NCBI RefSeq assembly: GCF_001264245.1 | Contig: NZ_CP011339.1 | Span: 4,588,001-4,652,000 of the forward strand | Direction: 5' to 3' | Origin: Microcystis panniformis FACHB-1757 | GTDB lineage: Bacteria; Cyanobacteriota; Cyanobacteriia; Cyanobacteriales; Microcystaceae | DNA length: 64,000 bases | Shown here: positions 33,599 to 42,316 of the stretch, in pieces | Layout: every line of letters begins with the position of its first letter | Position numbering within the stretch: the first letter of the stretch is position 1 | Translations under genes and position numbers: made by a program | Notes under the pieces: model-generated | The model's input: only the letters and a program-made list of their open reading frames with translations | The model's database searches: none | What the model was told of the DNA's origin: nothing

Positions 33599-35026
33599 TT
33601 ACGTTAATTGGTTTTGTTGATTTTTAATATTTTTAATCGCACTTTCAGCATCAGCAGTTTTTAGATATTCGACAACTTCCGAGAGAGTTAGCTTGGCCTC
33701 ATTTTCGGAGAAAAATAAGGTTAATTGCTTTTTATTCTCTTTGATAACAGGGTGAAAATTACTGCTTTTCATCTTAATTCGCTTCCCTTCAATAGTGGAT
33801 ATTATAGTGGTAAGTTGAGAAAGCCAAATGCTGACATTTTCATCATCTTGCCAATTAATTAATTGACTCACCAGAACTGGAGAATGAGTGTTCACTATTA
33901 CTTGGCGTAAAGGCATTTCAGTATCTTCAAAATCGACAGTTAGCTCTTTTAATAATCTTGCCATTGCTTGAATACGAAAAGGATGGATGCCATTTTCTGG
34001 CTCTTCAAAACACAGTAATCCTGTGTGTTGTCGGTCGTATTGCAGGACACATAATGTTAATAAACGTAGGGTTCCTTCGGAAAGCACTCTCGAAGAAAAC
34101 TCCCGACCATCATCACCTTTTACCTTGATAATAAATTGTCGATTTGCTTTGTCATCATAAACATTAACTTCTGTAAGATTCGGTAGCAGATTATTGAGAT
34201 CACGGGAAATTGCTGTGAGGGTATATTCATCATCTTGTTTGATGCGAAATAAAGCAGCGGCTAAATTCTTTCCGCTTGCTGTTATTGTATCTCTGATGCC
34301 CATATCTTGACGCGTAGGTTCTCGCAGATCTTCGGGATTAAGCTGCATAAACTTCCAACTCAGCATTTCTTGTTTGGCGGCTAATATATGTTTAAAATCT
34401 ATAGTATTAATGCTGCTTAAAACAGTTTGTGATGCGTTTTTTGCGGGAAATACTTTTTTATTTCCTTGTTGACCGTCTTGAGGTACAACAATGGTAGCAA
34501 TACCATTAATATCTTCAGTCTTAATATAAGGAATCGCTCTCCTACCCGTTACTACTTTTGGTCGCCAAGTTTCCAATACTGTCTTAGGAATATAATTTTT
34601 TACCCAATTATCTTCATTGTGCTTTAAATTTTCTAAACATTCATCAACAATATACAAGTTTTCAAATCCACTTATATTAGACTCTCGTTTAATTTTTAAT
34701 TGATAGCGCAACCTTGTATATTTAAGATCGACTTCCCCACCCCAATTATCTTTTACCTTGCGATTGACTAACATTTCCACTATAAATTCCATTTCCGTGG
34801 CGTAGTCGTCCTCATCATATTGGGTAAAAAGTTCGCTAGGATGTCCTCTTTGCTCGCTAAAAGCCGTCTTCAGATCCACTTCTGCCAACCGCGTCAACAA
34901 TTGCAAAGCATCAAATAAATTACTCTTACCAGAAGCATTAACCCCAGCAACTACAGTAAGCGGCGTGAATACCATTTCAAAATTATGAAAGGATTTAAAG
35001 CCATGAATTTTAATATAAGTAATCAT
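33599..35026 (-). CDS. AAA15/RloA-type ATPase of a second putative defence pair
   Basis: 475 residues with a RecF/SMC-like ATPase: MITYIKIHGFKSFHNFEMVF, canonical Walker A GVNASGKSN (residues 28-36), signature SRVLSEGTLRLLTL, Walker B LLCFEEPENGIHP and H-loop VNTHSPVL. The long middle insertion (about residues 100-300) is where such ATPases usually sense their trigger. It is followed by the TOPRIM-like gene and is more A/T-rich than nearby housekeeping genes. A phage-defence role is inferred. Confidence 0.7.
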   Translation of the reverse strand: MITYIKIHGFKSFHNFEMVFTPLTVVAGVNASGKSNLFDALQLLTRLAEVDLKTAFSEQRGHPSELFTQYDEDDYATEMEFIVEMLVNRKVKDNWGGEVDLKYTRLRYQLKIKRESNISGFENLYIVDECLENLKHNEDNWVKNYIPKTVLETWRPKVVTGRRAIPYIKTEDINGIATIVVPQDGQQGNKKVFPAKNASQTVLSSINTIDFKHILAAKQEMLSWKFMQLNPEDLREPTRQDMGIRDTITASGKNLAAALFRIKQDDEYTLTAISRDLNNLLPNLTEVNVYDDKANRQFIIKVKGDDGREFSSRVLSEGTLRLLTLCVLQYDRQHTGLLCFEEPENGIHPFRIQAMARLLKELTVDFEDTEMPLRQVIVNTHSPVLVSQLINWQDDENVSIWLSQLTTIISTIEGKRIKMKSSNFHPVIKENKKQLTLFFSENEAKLTLSEVVEYLKTADAESAIKNIKNQQNQLT

Positions 35027-35428
35027 AGTTTTAGGCGATAGGTAATATTAAAACATCAGCGCGACATTTAACCATACTGGACAATCTTCTCAGCTTTCGC
35101 CTGATACTGTCCCACTATAATCTAGACATTGGTTTACAGAGGTAGTGCGATGCCGCAGATTTTGTCGGGTGCGTTCCCTGCTGCAACGAGGGGGAACGCA
35201 CCTTACCGATCGATTCCTGAGAGTATAGGGTCTTAGTCTGAAAAGGCCTATGCACAACAGCTTATCTGGCTGACGGCCGGCGGCTGATGACCGGCGGCTA
35301 AAAATTAACATTGCAAGAAAACTTAACAATTGGCCAAGAAACTCGATCGAGTAGGTAGAATAACAAGTAAATCATTTTGTAAACTCCACCCGATTAACTA
35401 ACTAGAATAGAGATAACCCAGAACGCCT
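35027..35428. other. Intergenic region before infC
   Basis: 402 bp. It holds a GGTGCGTTCCC...GGGAACGCACC palindrome at about 35163-35201 and GGCTGACGGCCGGCGGCTGA-type repeats near 35268-35300. The infC promoter and the leader where IF3 autoregulation could act must lie in the right half. No gene recognised. Confidence 0.4.
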
Positions 35429-35959
35429 GTGATAGATAAAAGACGCACTACTCGCGATCTCCCCCAAATTAACGAAAGAATCCGCTTTCCTGAAATCCGC
35501 GTTATCGATAGCGACGGCTCTCAGCTAGGCATTATTACTCCTGCCGAAGCTTTGCGCGTGGCCGAAGAAAAGGAACTTGATCTCGTCCTCGTCAGTGAAA
35601 CGGCAAGTCCTCCCGTTTGCCGGATTATGGACTATGGCAAGTACAAGTTTGAACAGGAGAAAAAGGCCCGCGAAGCCAAGAAAAAACAGCATACAGCCGA
35701 TATAAAAGAAGTTAAAATGCGCTATAAAATTGATGAGCATGACTACAACGTGCGAGTCAACCAAGCGCAACGTTTTTTAAAAGCGGGAGATAAGGTAAAA
35801 GCGACGATTACCTTCCGAGGTCGGGAAATTCAACACTCTAACCTAGCGGAAGAATTACTGGCACGCATGGCCAAGGATTTAGAGGATGTGGCTGAGGTAC
35901 AGCAAGCGCCAAAAAAAGAAGGTCGTAACATGATGATGATGTTATCGCCGAAAAAATAA
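35429..35959 (+). CDS. infC: Translation initiation factor IF-3
   Basis: 176 residues, usual length. N-domain INERIRFPEIRVIDSDGSQLG, linker KYKFEQEKKAREAKKKQ and C-domain VKVRY-like KEVKMRYKIDEHDY, then KATITFRGREIQH. It prevents premature subunit joining and proofreads the initiator tRNA. The start is GTG (35429) without a better ATG. A strong terminator follows. Confidence 0.95.
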   Translation: MIDKRRTTRDLPQINERIRFPEIRVIDSDGSQLGIITPAEALRVAEEKELDLVLVSETASPPVCRIMDYGKYKFEQEKKAREAKKKQHTADIKEVKMRYKIDEHDYNVRVNQAQRFLKAGDKVKATITFRGREIQHSNLAEELLARMAKDLEDVAEVQQAPKKEGRNMMMMLSPKK

Positions 35960-35972
35960 CTAACTAATCTGG

Positions 35973-35998
35973 AAAAAGGGGCTAAAACCCCTTTTTTG
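35973..35998 (+). terminator. Rho-independent terminator of infC
   Basis: AAAAAGGGG-CTAAAA-CCCCTTTTTT hairpin with a T-run, 14 bp after the stop codon. Confidence 0.9.
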
Positions 35999-36044
35999 TT
36001 TTTCAGAAATCCCCAAAGGAACCCGACCATTTAAAACAAATGTA

Positions 36045-38252
36045 TTAACCAGATTTTGACTCAATTCGCCGAATCGCCACCACTGCTGGCCGGGGAGGTT
36101 GATTAACTTGACCACTGGGCCAATTCGATCCTAGTGGTACTTGTCGTATTTGTTCAAATTCCTGCCCATTAGTGGTTTTCAGGGCAAATTTGCGGTTTTC
36201 AAAGGCCAAATCCCGACGAATTCCCCCCGCTTCTCCCGGATGTTGTACTGCCAAAAATAACGTCTCTTGGTCGGGAGTAAAGTACAATCCCGTTAATTCC
36301 GCATCCATGGGAGCGATAGCAAAAGGATAGGGATGCTCTTGATCCTTGGCAAACACCCAAGCACTATTATTGCCAAAAATCCCCAATAAATCCCGTTGAC
36401 TAACCGGGACCCCTTGGGGATAACGCGTTTTCATCTCTCGATTTAACCCACCCGTGGAAATATCGCTAACCATCCAGAGATTTCCCTGTTTATCGAAAGC
36501 GAGGTTATCGGGATTAGAAAAACCCTCACCTTTCTCTGTCGGTTCCCCTCCATAAGCGACCACATCCCAACGAAAACTTAAGGAAGCAGCATCGTTGTTA
36601 TCTTCCCTTAAGCTGATAATCCAACCAAATTCGTAGGGTATTTCGCCATTTGGTCCCTTAAATATCTCCTTGTCGGCTCCTCCCTCCGCTGCACTGGGAC
36701 TACCAGAGGTAAAGGTCATATATAAAGTGCCATTCTCGTCCACTTCCGTATCTTCCGGCCGACCAGTACAAGTGACCCCAACGGCGTTAGCGGCAAAATG
36801 AGCATCGATGAGAATTGCCCCCTGTTTTTCCGTCCTATTACCTTCATACAGGTCTGCGAGGGTCTTATATTTAGCTTTGTAGGCTAGAATCTCCTCATCG
36901 TCCTTAAATAGCAGTAATTTAGTCTCATTGACTGTTCTTTCGGGATTCGGCAAAGCTACTACCCCATCCCCGCGACTAGCGGCAATTTGACTCGGTAGGA
37001 CGGGATTTATCTCCGTGTCGGGATTTAAGGGTATCCAATAACCGGTTTTATCGGCGTTGAATTTGGCCCCGTAGAGCATTCCTTTTTCTAGGAGTTTTGA
37101 GTTATTTTTCTGCTTAATATCGCTAATTTTGCCCTCCGAAACGAATTTATAGACATGACCGCCTCTGCGATCGCAACCTGAATAAACCGCCAAGGGTTGC
37201 CCCGTCCGAGCGAGAAAAGCGACCGCTTCATGGCGAAAACGCCCTAACCAAGTGTGTTTTGTGCCGTAATCGTCGGGATTGGCCGGATCCACCTCCACCA
37301 TCCAACCGTATTTATTTCCCGCTAACCCGAAGACGTTACCCCGGCCATCCACTTCCCCACTATTGAGAATAAAGGGGGTAGTATCGGGATGCAAAGAGGA
37401 ACCATCTTTTAACACTACCTCCGTCACTTGGTCTTGAAAGTTTTCCTCGGCACTAAATACGGTTCCCCAGGGAGTTGTTCCCCCGGCGCAATTTTGAAAT
37501 GTTCCGATAATTTTTGCCCCTAATCCGTCATCGTAGCCAAGTTTATCGGTTTTGGTAAAAATTGCTACAGCAGGACCGGTCGCTTTCAGGTAACGGCCGT
37601 CCTTTAGTCCAGAAATACCGGTAATGCGGCGATCGGCTTTACTATAGGTACGTTGCCATTTTCCCGTTTGATCTTTAGCCAGGGAAATTACGCCAATTCC
37701 CTGATCAATTAAGCCTTCTAGGGATATTTCCTCGATTTTTGCCTTTAAGCTGGCATCTTGCAGGCGATAGGCGGCAATTTCACCCTTTTCGTTCGTTTTT
37801 TCCCGTACTTCCTTGACGGGTAGGGTTTTACCAATCACTTCTTCAAAGGTTTGTAGCCAAGTACGACCACTGATATATTCAAAATTAACGGTTAGATAAC
37901 CTTGACCCGCACTGGTTTCGATAAAAGATAGATAATCATTGTTATAACCGAAACGGGAATCACCCACTGCATCCCCCCACTGGGCCAGCACATCGTAGGT
38001 GAATCCTTGCGGAAGAACGAGATCATCTAGGACTTTATAGGTTTGATAGGCATTTTTTTGGCTTTCATCGCTCATACCGTCAATTTTTAAGGGAATTGGC
38101 AGTTTGACTGGAGAAAAGTTTAAGCCAAAACTATTGGTAGCGATCGCAGGACTGCTAATCAGAGAGGAATATTTTTTCTCTTGCAGACTGAAAAAAGAGA
38201 CACCAGCAGTGGCAGTTAAAAAGGTGAGGAAATTACGGCGAGAAATACTCAT
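36045..38252 (-). CDS. phoX: PhoX-type (DUF839) exported phosphatase
   Basis: 735 residues with a clear Tat leader (MSISRRNFLTFLTATAGV). The body is a DUF839 beta-propeller: YLTVNFEYISGRTW, GGTTPWGTVFSAEENFQ, RHEAVAFLARTGQ, DRRGGHVYKFVSEG, VTCTGRPEDTEVD and FSNPDNLAFDKQGNLWM. PhoX enzymes are calcium/iron alkaline phosphatases released to the periplasm to scavenge organic phosphate. Three 8-bp direct repeats upstream fit a Pho box, supporting SphR/PhoB control. Confidence 0.85.
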   Translation of the reverse strand: MSISRRNFLTFLTATAGVSFFSLQEKKYSSLISSPAIATNSFGLNFSPVKLPIPLKIDGMSDESQKNAYQTYKVLDDLVLPQGFTYDVLAQWGDAVGDSRFGYNNDYLSFIETSAGQGYLTVNFEYISGRTWLQTFEEVIGKTLPVKEVREKTNEKGEIAAYRLQDASLKAKIEEISLEGLIDQGIGVISLAKDQTGKWQRTYSKADRRITGISGLKDGRYLKATGPAVAIFTKTDKLGYDDGLGAKIIGTFQNCAGGTTPWGTVFSAEENFQDQVTEVVLKDGSSLHPDTTPFILNSGEVDGRGNVFGLAGNKYGWMVEVDPANPDDYGTKHTWLGRFRHEAVAFLARTGQPLAVYSGCDRRGGHVYKFVSEGKISDIKQKNNSKLLEKGMLYGAKFNADKTGYWIPLNPDTEINPVLPSQIAASRGDGVVALPNPERTVNETKLLLFKDDEEILAYKAKYKTLADLYEGNRTEKQGAILIDAHFAANAVGVTCTGRPEDTEVDENGTLYMTFTSGSPSAAEGGADKEIFKGPNGEIPYEFGWIISLREDNNDAASLSFRWDVVAYGGEPTEKGEGFSNPDNLAFDKQGNLWMVSDISTGGLNREMKTRYPQGVPVSQRDLLGIFGNNSAWVFAKDQEHPYPFAIAPMDAELTGLYFTPDQETLFLAVQHPGEAGGIRRDLAFENRKFALKTTNGQEFEQIRQVPLGSNWPSGQVNQPPRPAVVAIRRIESKSG

Positions 38253-38328
38253 ATTTTCAGTAATAAAGTCAAAACTGATACTCAGACCTTGATTAGGTTA
38301 AATTTTATTACGGACACTTGACATAGGG

Positions 38329-38372
38329 ATTATACAGTATGCAAGTTATGACTAAGTTAACAGCCAGTTAAA
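38329..38372 (-). promoter_or_regulatory. Putative Pho box and -10 of phoX
   Basis: Read leftward: TTTAACTG, GCT, GTTAACTT, AGT, CATAACTT. These are three 8-mers spaced by 3 bp, matching the cyanobacterial PyTTAAPyPy(T/A) triplet with one mismatch each. A TATAAT (complement of 38329-38334) starts about 9 bp further on. The ATG of phoX is about 90 bp downstream of the last repeat. Confidence 0.65.
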
Positions 38373-38786
38373 AAGCTCTCCTGCAAAAATAAAAAATCTT
38401 CCGTTAGGTGAGGAGACTCGCAGACAGGAGGAGAAAAAAGAGGGAAGAAAATCCCATCCCTCCCTCGGACATTAGATCAAATTTTATTTCTTGCTTTAGT
38501 TGCTGCCGAACATTGATTTTAAGATCATCTCGGTAAATTCCCTTATCGGAACCAAGCAACTGGGAGAAATGTTATTTTCTCAGGCAAATCTGAGAGGATT
38601 ATGTAGAAATATCTATATTACATTTCACCCATCGGTATGCTTTACCGAAATACTGGTTAGATGAAAAACAAGCAAGACAAGCTTTATTAAAACGCGGTGA
38701 AACAGTAAACAGTGATCAGTAAACAGTGATCAGTAAACAGTAAACAGTTGTAAGCTGATAGCTAGATTGTCAGGTCACGGAAATCG
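38373..38786. other. Intergenic region between phoX and the potassium channel
   Basis: It contains a CAGTGATCAGTAAA heptamer tract at 38701-38750 directly before the channel gene. The rest shows no gene, RNA or repeat that I recognise. Confidence 0.4.
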
Positions 38787-39842
38787 ATGCAAAGTTCACT
38801 GAAAAGGATCATCATCGGTGCGAGTTTTTTTCTCGCTACGGTAGTCGGAGCAACTATCGGTTATATGGCCTACGGTTGGAGTTTTCTCGATGCCGTTTAT
38901 ATGGTGATTATCACCATATTTGGAGTAGGTTTCGGGGAAGTTAAACCGATTAACACTCCCAGTCTGAGAGCTTTTACCATGTTAGTTATCGTCTGTGGGA
39001 CCACCTCGGCCGTTTATGTGGTGGGAGGTTTTTTTCAGATGCTCACCGAGGGAGAAATTAACAAAGCTTTTAGCGATCGCCGGATGAATAAAGAGATGGA
39101 ATCCCTAGAAAATCACGTCATAATCTGCGGTTTTGGGCGCATAGGACGCATCCTAACGACTAAATTGGCAAAAACAGCCCAATCCTTTATTATCGTCGAT
39201 AATAACCCCGATCGCATCCGATTAGCTCAGGAAAAAGGTTATATAACTCTTAATGGTAACGCCACCGATGAAAGTATTCTCCAGAAAGCTGGTATCGACA
39301 AAGCGCGAGTTTTAGCGACGGTGTTGCCCGATGATGCCTTAAATGTCTTCATCACTTTAACCGCAAGAGAACTCAGTCCGCAACTATACATCATCGCCAG
39401 GGGAGAATATCCCAGCACCGAGAAAAAATTAAAACTAGCTGGAGCCGATCAAGTGGTTTTACCTGCTACCATTGGAGCAGAGAGAATGGCCCATTTAATC
39501 ACCCATCCGGCTGCGATTGATTTTTTACAGGAAGATGAAGGTAGGCGCAATCTTAACGAATTATTAGCCGATATCGACCTGCAATTTGAAGAATACTCGA
39601 TTTTAAGCGCTTCGCCCTTTTTGGGACAACCCATCAGTCAGATGGAAGTGCGGGGACAGGGGGCTTTTATTATCGTTGCTGTCCGTCAATTTGATGGTCG
39701 TGTCATCGCCCATCCCGACCATTCCACCATTCTACAGCAAGGCGATACGGTCATTTTATTAGGTCATCGGGGCGATGTTCCCAATTTTGCCCGTCGTTAT
39801 GCTCTGCGTCGAGAAATGCGCTATCGGGGGTCTTCTTGGTAG
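38787..39842 (+). CDS. Two-TM potassium channel with RCK (TrkA-N/TrkA-C) domain
   Basis: 351 residues: TM1 (about 8-28), pore helix, TM2 (about 62-86), then an RCK NAD-binding domain (HVIICGFGRIGRIL) and a TrkA-C domain. The architecture matches MthK and the cyanobacterial channel SynK. The selectivity filter, normally TVGYG, reads GVGFG (residues 46-50) followed by Glu, a deviation that could alter selectivity. The gene is followed by two tandem MITE B copies. Confidence 0.85.
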   Translation: MQSSLKRIIIGASFFLATVVGATIGYMAYGWSFLDAVYMVIITIFGVGFGEVKPINTPSLRAFTMLVIVCGTTSAVYVVGGFFQMLTEGEINKAFSDRRMNKEMESLENHVIICGFGRIGRILTTKLAKTAQSFIIVDNNPDRIRLAQEKGYITLNGNATDESILQKAGIDKARVLATVLPDDALNVFITLTARELSPQLYIIARGEYPSTEKKLKLAGADQVVLPATIGAERMAHLITHPAAIDFLQEDEGRRNLNELLADIDLQFEEYSILSASPFLGQPISQMEVRGQGAFIIVAVRQFDGRVIAHPDHSTILQQGDTVILLGHRGDVPNFARRYALRREMRYRGSSW

Positions 39843-39920
39843 GATATTTACCCAGAACAAAGTTTAGCTTTTCTGGAATCAATTTCCCTGCGGATGGAGA
39901 TATTACTAACTCACTAATTA

Positions 39921-40011
39921 AGTAGTCATGCAAAATTAATTACCTACCCGATCGAGCTAAAACCCTTACGGGGCAATGATCGTCATGTGTAAATAATTTT
40001 GCCTAGGTACT
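39921..40011. repeat. MITE family B copy (inverted orientation)
   Basis: 91 bp between TA duplications, orientation opposite to the copies at 862 and 24890. A second copy begins 19 bp further on. Confidence 0.9.
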
Positions 40012-40029
40012 TATCTCCAGAGACAGCTA

Positions 40030-40120
40030 AGTAGTCATGCAAAATTAATTACCTGCCCGATCGAGCTAAAACCCTTACGGGGCAATGATCGTCATGTGTA
40101 AATAATTTTGCCTAGGTACT
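40030..40120. repeat. MITE family B, second tandem copy
   Basis: 91 bp, nearly identical to the preceding copy and in the same orientation. Its right TA duplication (40121-40122) overlaps the A of the start codon of the next gene. Confidence 0.9.
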
Positions 40121-40121
40121 T

Positions 40122-40343
40122 ATGAAATTAACCTATCGCAGCATTCCTTACGACAAAAATCCCACTGCCACCGTTGCTTCCAGTCCGATGATTTTAAGCT
40201 ATCGTGGTGTTCCCTATTTAAAAAACCGTGGTGTCGTTCAAACCATTCAGAAACCGGTAGCCGTTACCTATCGCGGTCAAGCCTATCATATCACTCAATC
40301 TTTAGCTTCTTTGCCCACGGAAGGACCCTCTTTAAGTTTTTAA
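40122..40343 (+). CDS. DUF4278 small protein
   Basis: 73 residues with two copies of a short motif, KLTYRSIPYDK and LSYRGVPYLK, and a third YRGQAYHI, typical of DUF4278 proteins of cyanobacteria (function unknown). No signal or membrane segment. The ATG lies at the exact border of a MITE, so the native promoter and ribosome binding site have been displaced upstream of the element. Confidence 0.6.
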   Translation: MKLTYRSIPYDKNPTATVASSPMILSYRGVPYLKNRGVVQTIQKPVAVTYRGQAYHITQSLASLPTEGPSLSF

Positions 40344-40389
40344 CTTCTAGTTCATTTTTCAATTAATCTCTTTTAAATATTGTCAATTA

Positions 40390-40525
40390 AGTAGCTGGTT
40401 ATAATTAAATTAAAAATAGATTTTAGGTTCGATCCCCCCTGCCCCCCTTGATAAGGGGGGTGCCGATCCCCCTTAATCCCCCCTTGATAAGGGGGGTGTC
40501 TGACAACTTTTAACACCTACCTACT
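40390..40525. repeat. MITE family A copy with two core units
   Basis: 136 bp flanked by TA. Left end AGTAGCTGGTTATAATTAAA, right end (inward) AGTAGGTAGGTGTTAAAA. Two CCCCCCTTGATAAGGGGGG cores. The remaining gap to 40778 holds no recognised feature. Confidence 0.8.
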
Positions 40526-40778
40526 TAATGATTTTATTAATTACCTTAAACGGGTTGTATCTCCCCTCTTGCTCCCTCGCTTCAAGGGGGATTTTTTATT
40601 TGTTTTACCAACAAGGAATAACTACCTAAGCAAAATTAATTACACATATTTTTCCCTTCCGCAGTTCCGCAGTTCCAGCGTTCCCCCTTTCCGGAGTCTG
40701 AATTTAATTTTGTCGAACTGTTGATAGTTATCAGTTTTTTGTAGAATAGGGAGATTGAGAAAACGAACACCTGCCCCT

Positions 40779-41239
40779 ATGACAAGATTCCCTTTGACTG
40801 GTCGCTATTCTGGTTTATGCGTCTTGCTCACTTTATTCTGGTTAAGCGGTCAATCTTTACCGGTGCGAGCAGAAAAAATCTATAATCCCGTCCCCCTAAT
40901 CCTCAATAAAGAAATTAACGATACTCTCACCGACAAAGATATTCCCACGGGGGAGGGGGGTTTGCTAGGGATTATACCGTAGATTTGGACAAGGACGATC
41001 AGGTGGCCATCGATCTCAAATCGGAAAACTTTGATGGAGTTTTAATTCTCCTGGCCGACGATGGTTCCACTGTAGCGGAAAATGACGATGGTCCCGATGG
41101 TGGCACTAATGCTCTCCTCTTTGCACGCATTACCGAGTCGGGTAAATATATTATTCGGGTGAGAGCTTTCGGAGAAACCGGTGGGGGAAAATTTACCCTG
41201 AAATTAACCCGTTTACGGGCCGTGGAGGGCAAAAATTAG
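40779..41239 (+). pseudogene. Exported PPC-domain protein broken by a one-base deletion
   Basis: From ATG 40779 (MTRFPLTGRYSG) there is a signal peptide (LCVLLTLFWLSGQSLPVRA), then NKEINDTLTDKDIPTGEGG and a premature stop at 40980. The +1 frame continues FARDYTVDLDKDDQVAIDL...FDGVLILLADDG...GKYIIRVRAFG, a bacterial pre-peptidase C-terminal (PPC) beta domain, to 41239. One extra G in the run 40949-40960 restores one protein of about 150 residues. It overlaps the 3' end of cobS on the other strand. Confidence 0.75.
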
Positions 41240-41994
41240 CTAATTATTGTCAAAAAAGCCAAGAATAGAGCCTCTGTCCACTCTACCACCGCACCGTAGG
41301 TATCGCCGGTATGACCGCGAAGACGACGATATAACCAGTAACCAGTAAGCAGAGCGAGGGCGATTCCGGCACTAATGGCGATTATTCCCCAGCTTAGACC
41401 GCCAAATAGGGCGATTAACCCCCAAATTACTCCCCCACAGTCCCAAGGCAGACAAAAAGCCACTTTATGAAAGGCTCCCTTACCGGTGGGTTTGAGGTAG
41501 GGATAAAGAGCGATCGCCATTACTTGCCCCCAACGTCCCCAAATTGGTGCTAAAATTAGAGCTAAGGCTCGATTATCGCTTAAATCGGTCAAAGCGGCGA
41601 TTTTTAGCAGCAAAACCATAGTCACGGCCATGACTCCAAAGGCCCCGGTAACACTATCGGCCATGACCGCTAAACGACGCTGGGGGTCAGTGACAGCTAA
41701 ACCATCGGCCGTGTCACTAACTCCATCAAGGTGTAGTCCTCCCGTTAGATAAACCCAAACTCCCACAAGGACAACCGCACGAGTTAAGAGTGGCATTCCC
41801 AGACCAGCTAGAGTTATATCGAGCAAAACCAGAATTAGACCCAAAAATAAGCCCACTAAGGGAATCCATCGGGCAATTCTGCCAAAATCAGGCCAGGCAA
41901 TCGGAACGGGAATAATCGTGTAAAAAGCGATCGCACCTAAAAATGAGCGAATTTCTTGACAAATGAAGTTAAATATGGTAATCAATCCCCCCAA
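41236..41994 (-). CDS. cobS: Adenosylcobinamide-GDP ribazoletransferase (cobalamin synthase)
   Basis: 252 residues, polytopic membrane protein of the CobS/CobV family: FLGAIAFYTIIPVP, GGLHLDGVSDTADGLAV (metal/substrate aspartates), DSVTGAFGVMAV and GHTGDTYGAVVEWTEA. It joins adenosylcobinamide-GDP and alpha-ribazole in the last steps of (pseudo)cobalamin synthesis. There is no ATG; TTG at 41994 or 41985 is the likely start. It is convergent with the PPC gene. Confidence 0.9.
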   Translation of the reverse strand: MGGLITIFNFICQEIRSFLGAIAFYTIIPVPIAWPDFGRIARWIPLVGLFLGLILVLLDITLAGLGMPLLTRAVVLVGVWVYLTGGLHLDGVSDTADGLAVTDPQRRLAVMADSVTGAFGVMAVTMVLLLKIAALTDLSDNRALALILAPIWGRWGQVMAIALYPYLKPTGKGAFHKVAFCLPWDCGGVIWGLIALFGGLSWGIIAISAGIALALLTGYWLYRRLRGHTGDTYGAVVEWTEALFLAFLTIIS

Positions 41995-42316
41995 TTCGCT
42001 CCCAGTATGGCATCGTTTCTCATAAAGATGAAGTATAACTTAATTTTGTATCGGCCACCCTCTGGGATTTTCAAAACATCTGAGAACGCCTATAATAATT
42101 TAATTCGACATAACACGGTTACTTGTAATTTTATAGGAAAACTTCTTGTGATCGCTATGAGAGTAATATACGGAAAGATTTTTTAAAAAATGTGTATTTG
42201 GTGTGAGATATGGAAAGTTTCCATATAACATATAGTTATGCAGTTTTATTTTGTTAGATTCCTGAACTAGAAAGACTTTTAGTCTTAAGATAATATTATG
42301 TCGAGATCTATTTAAT

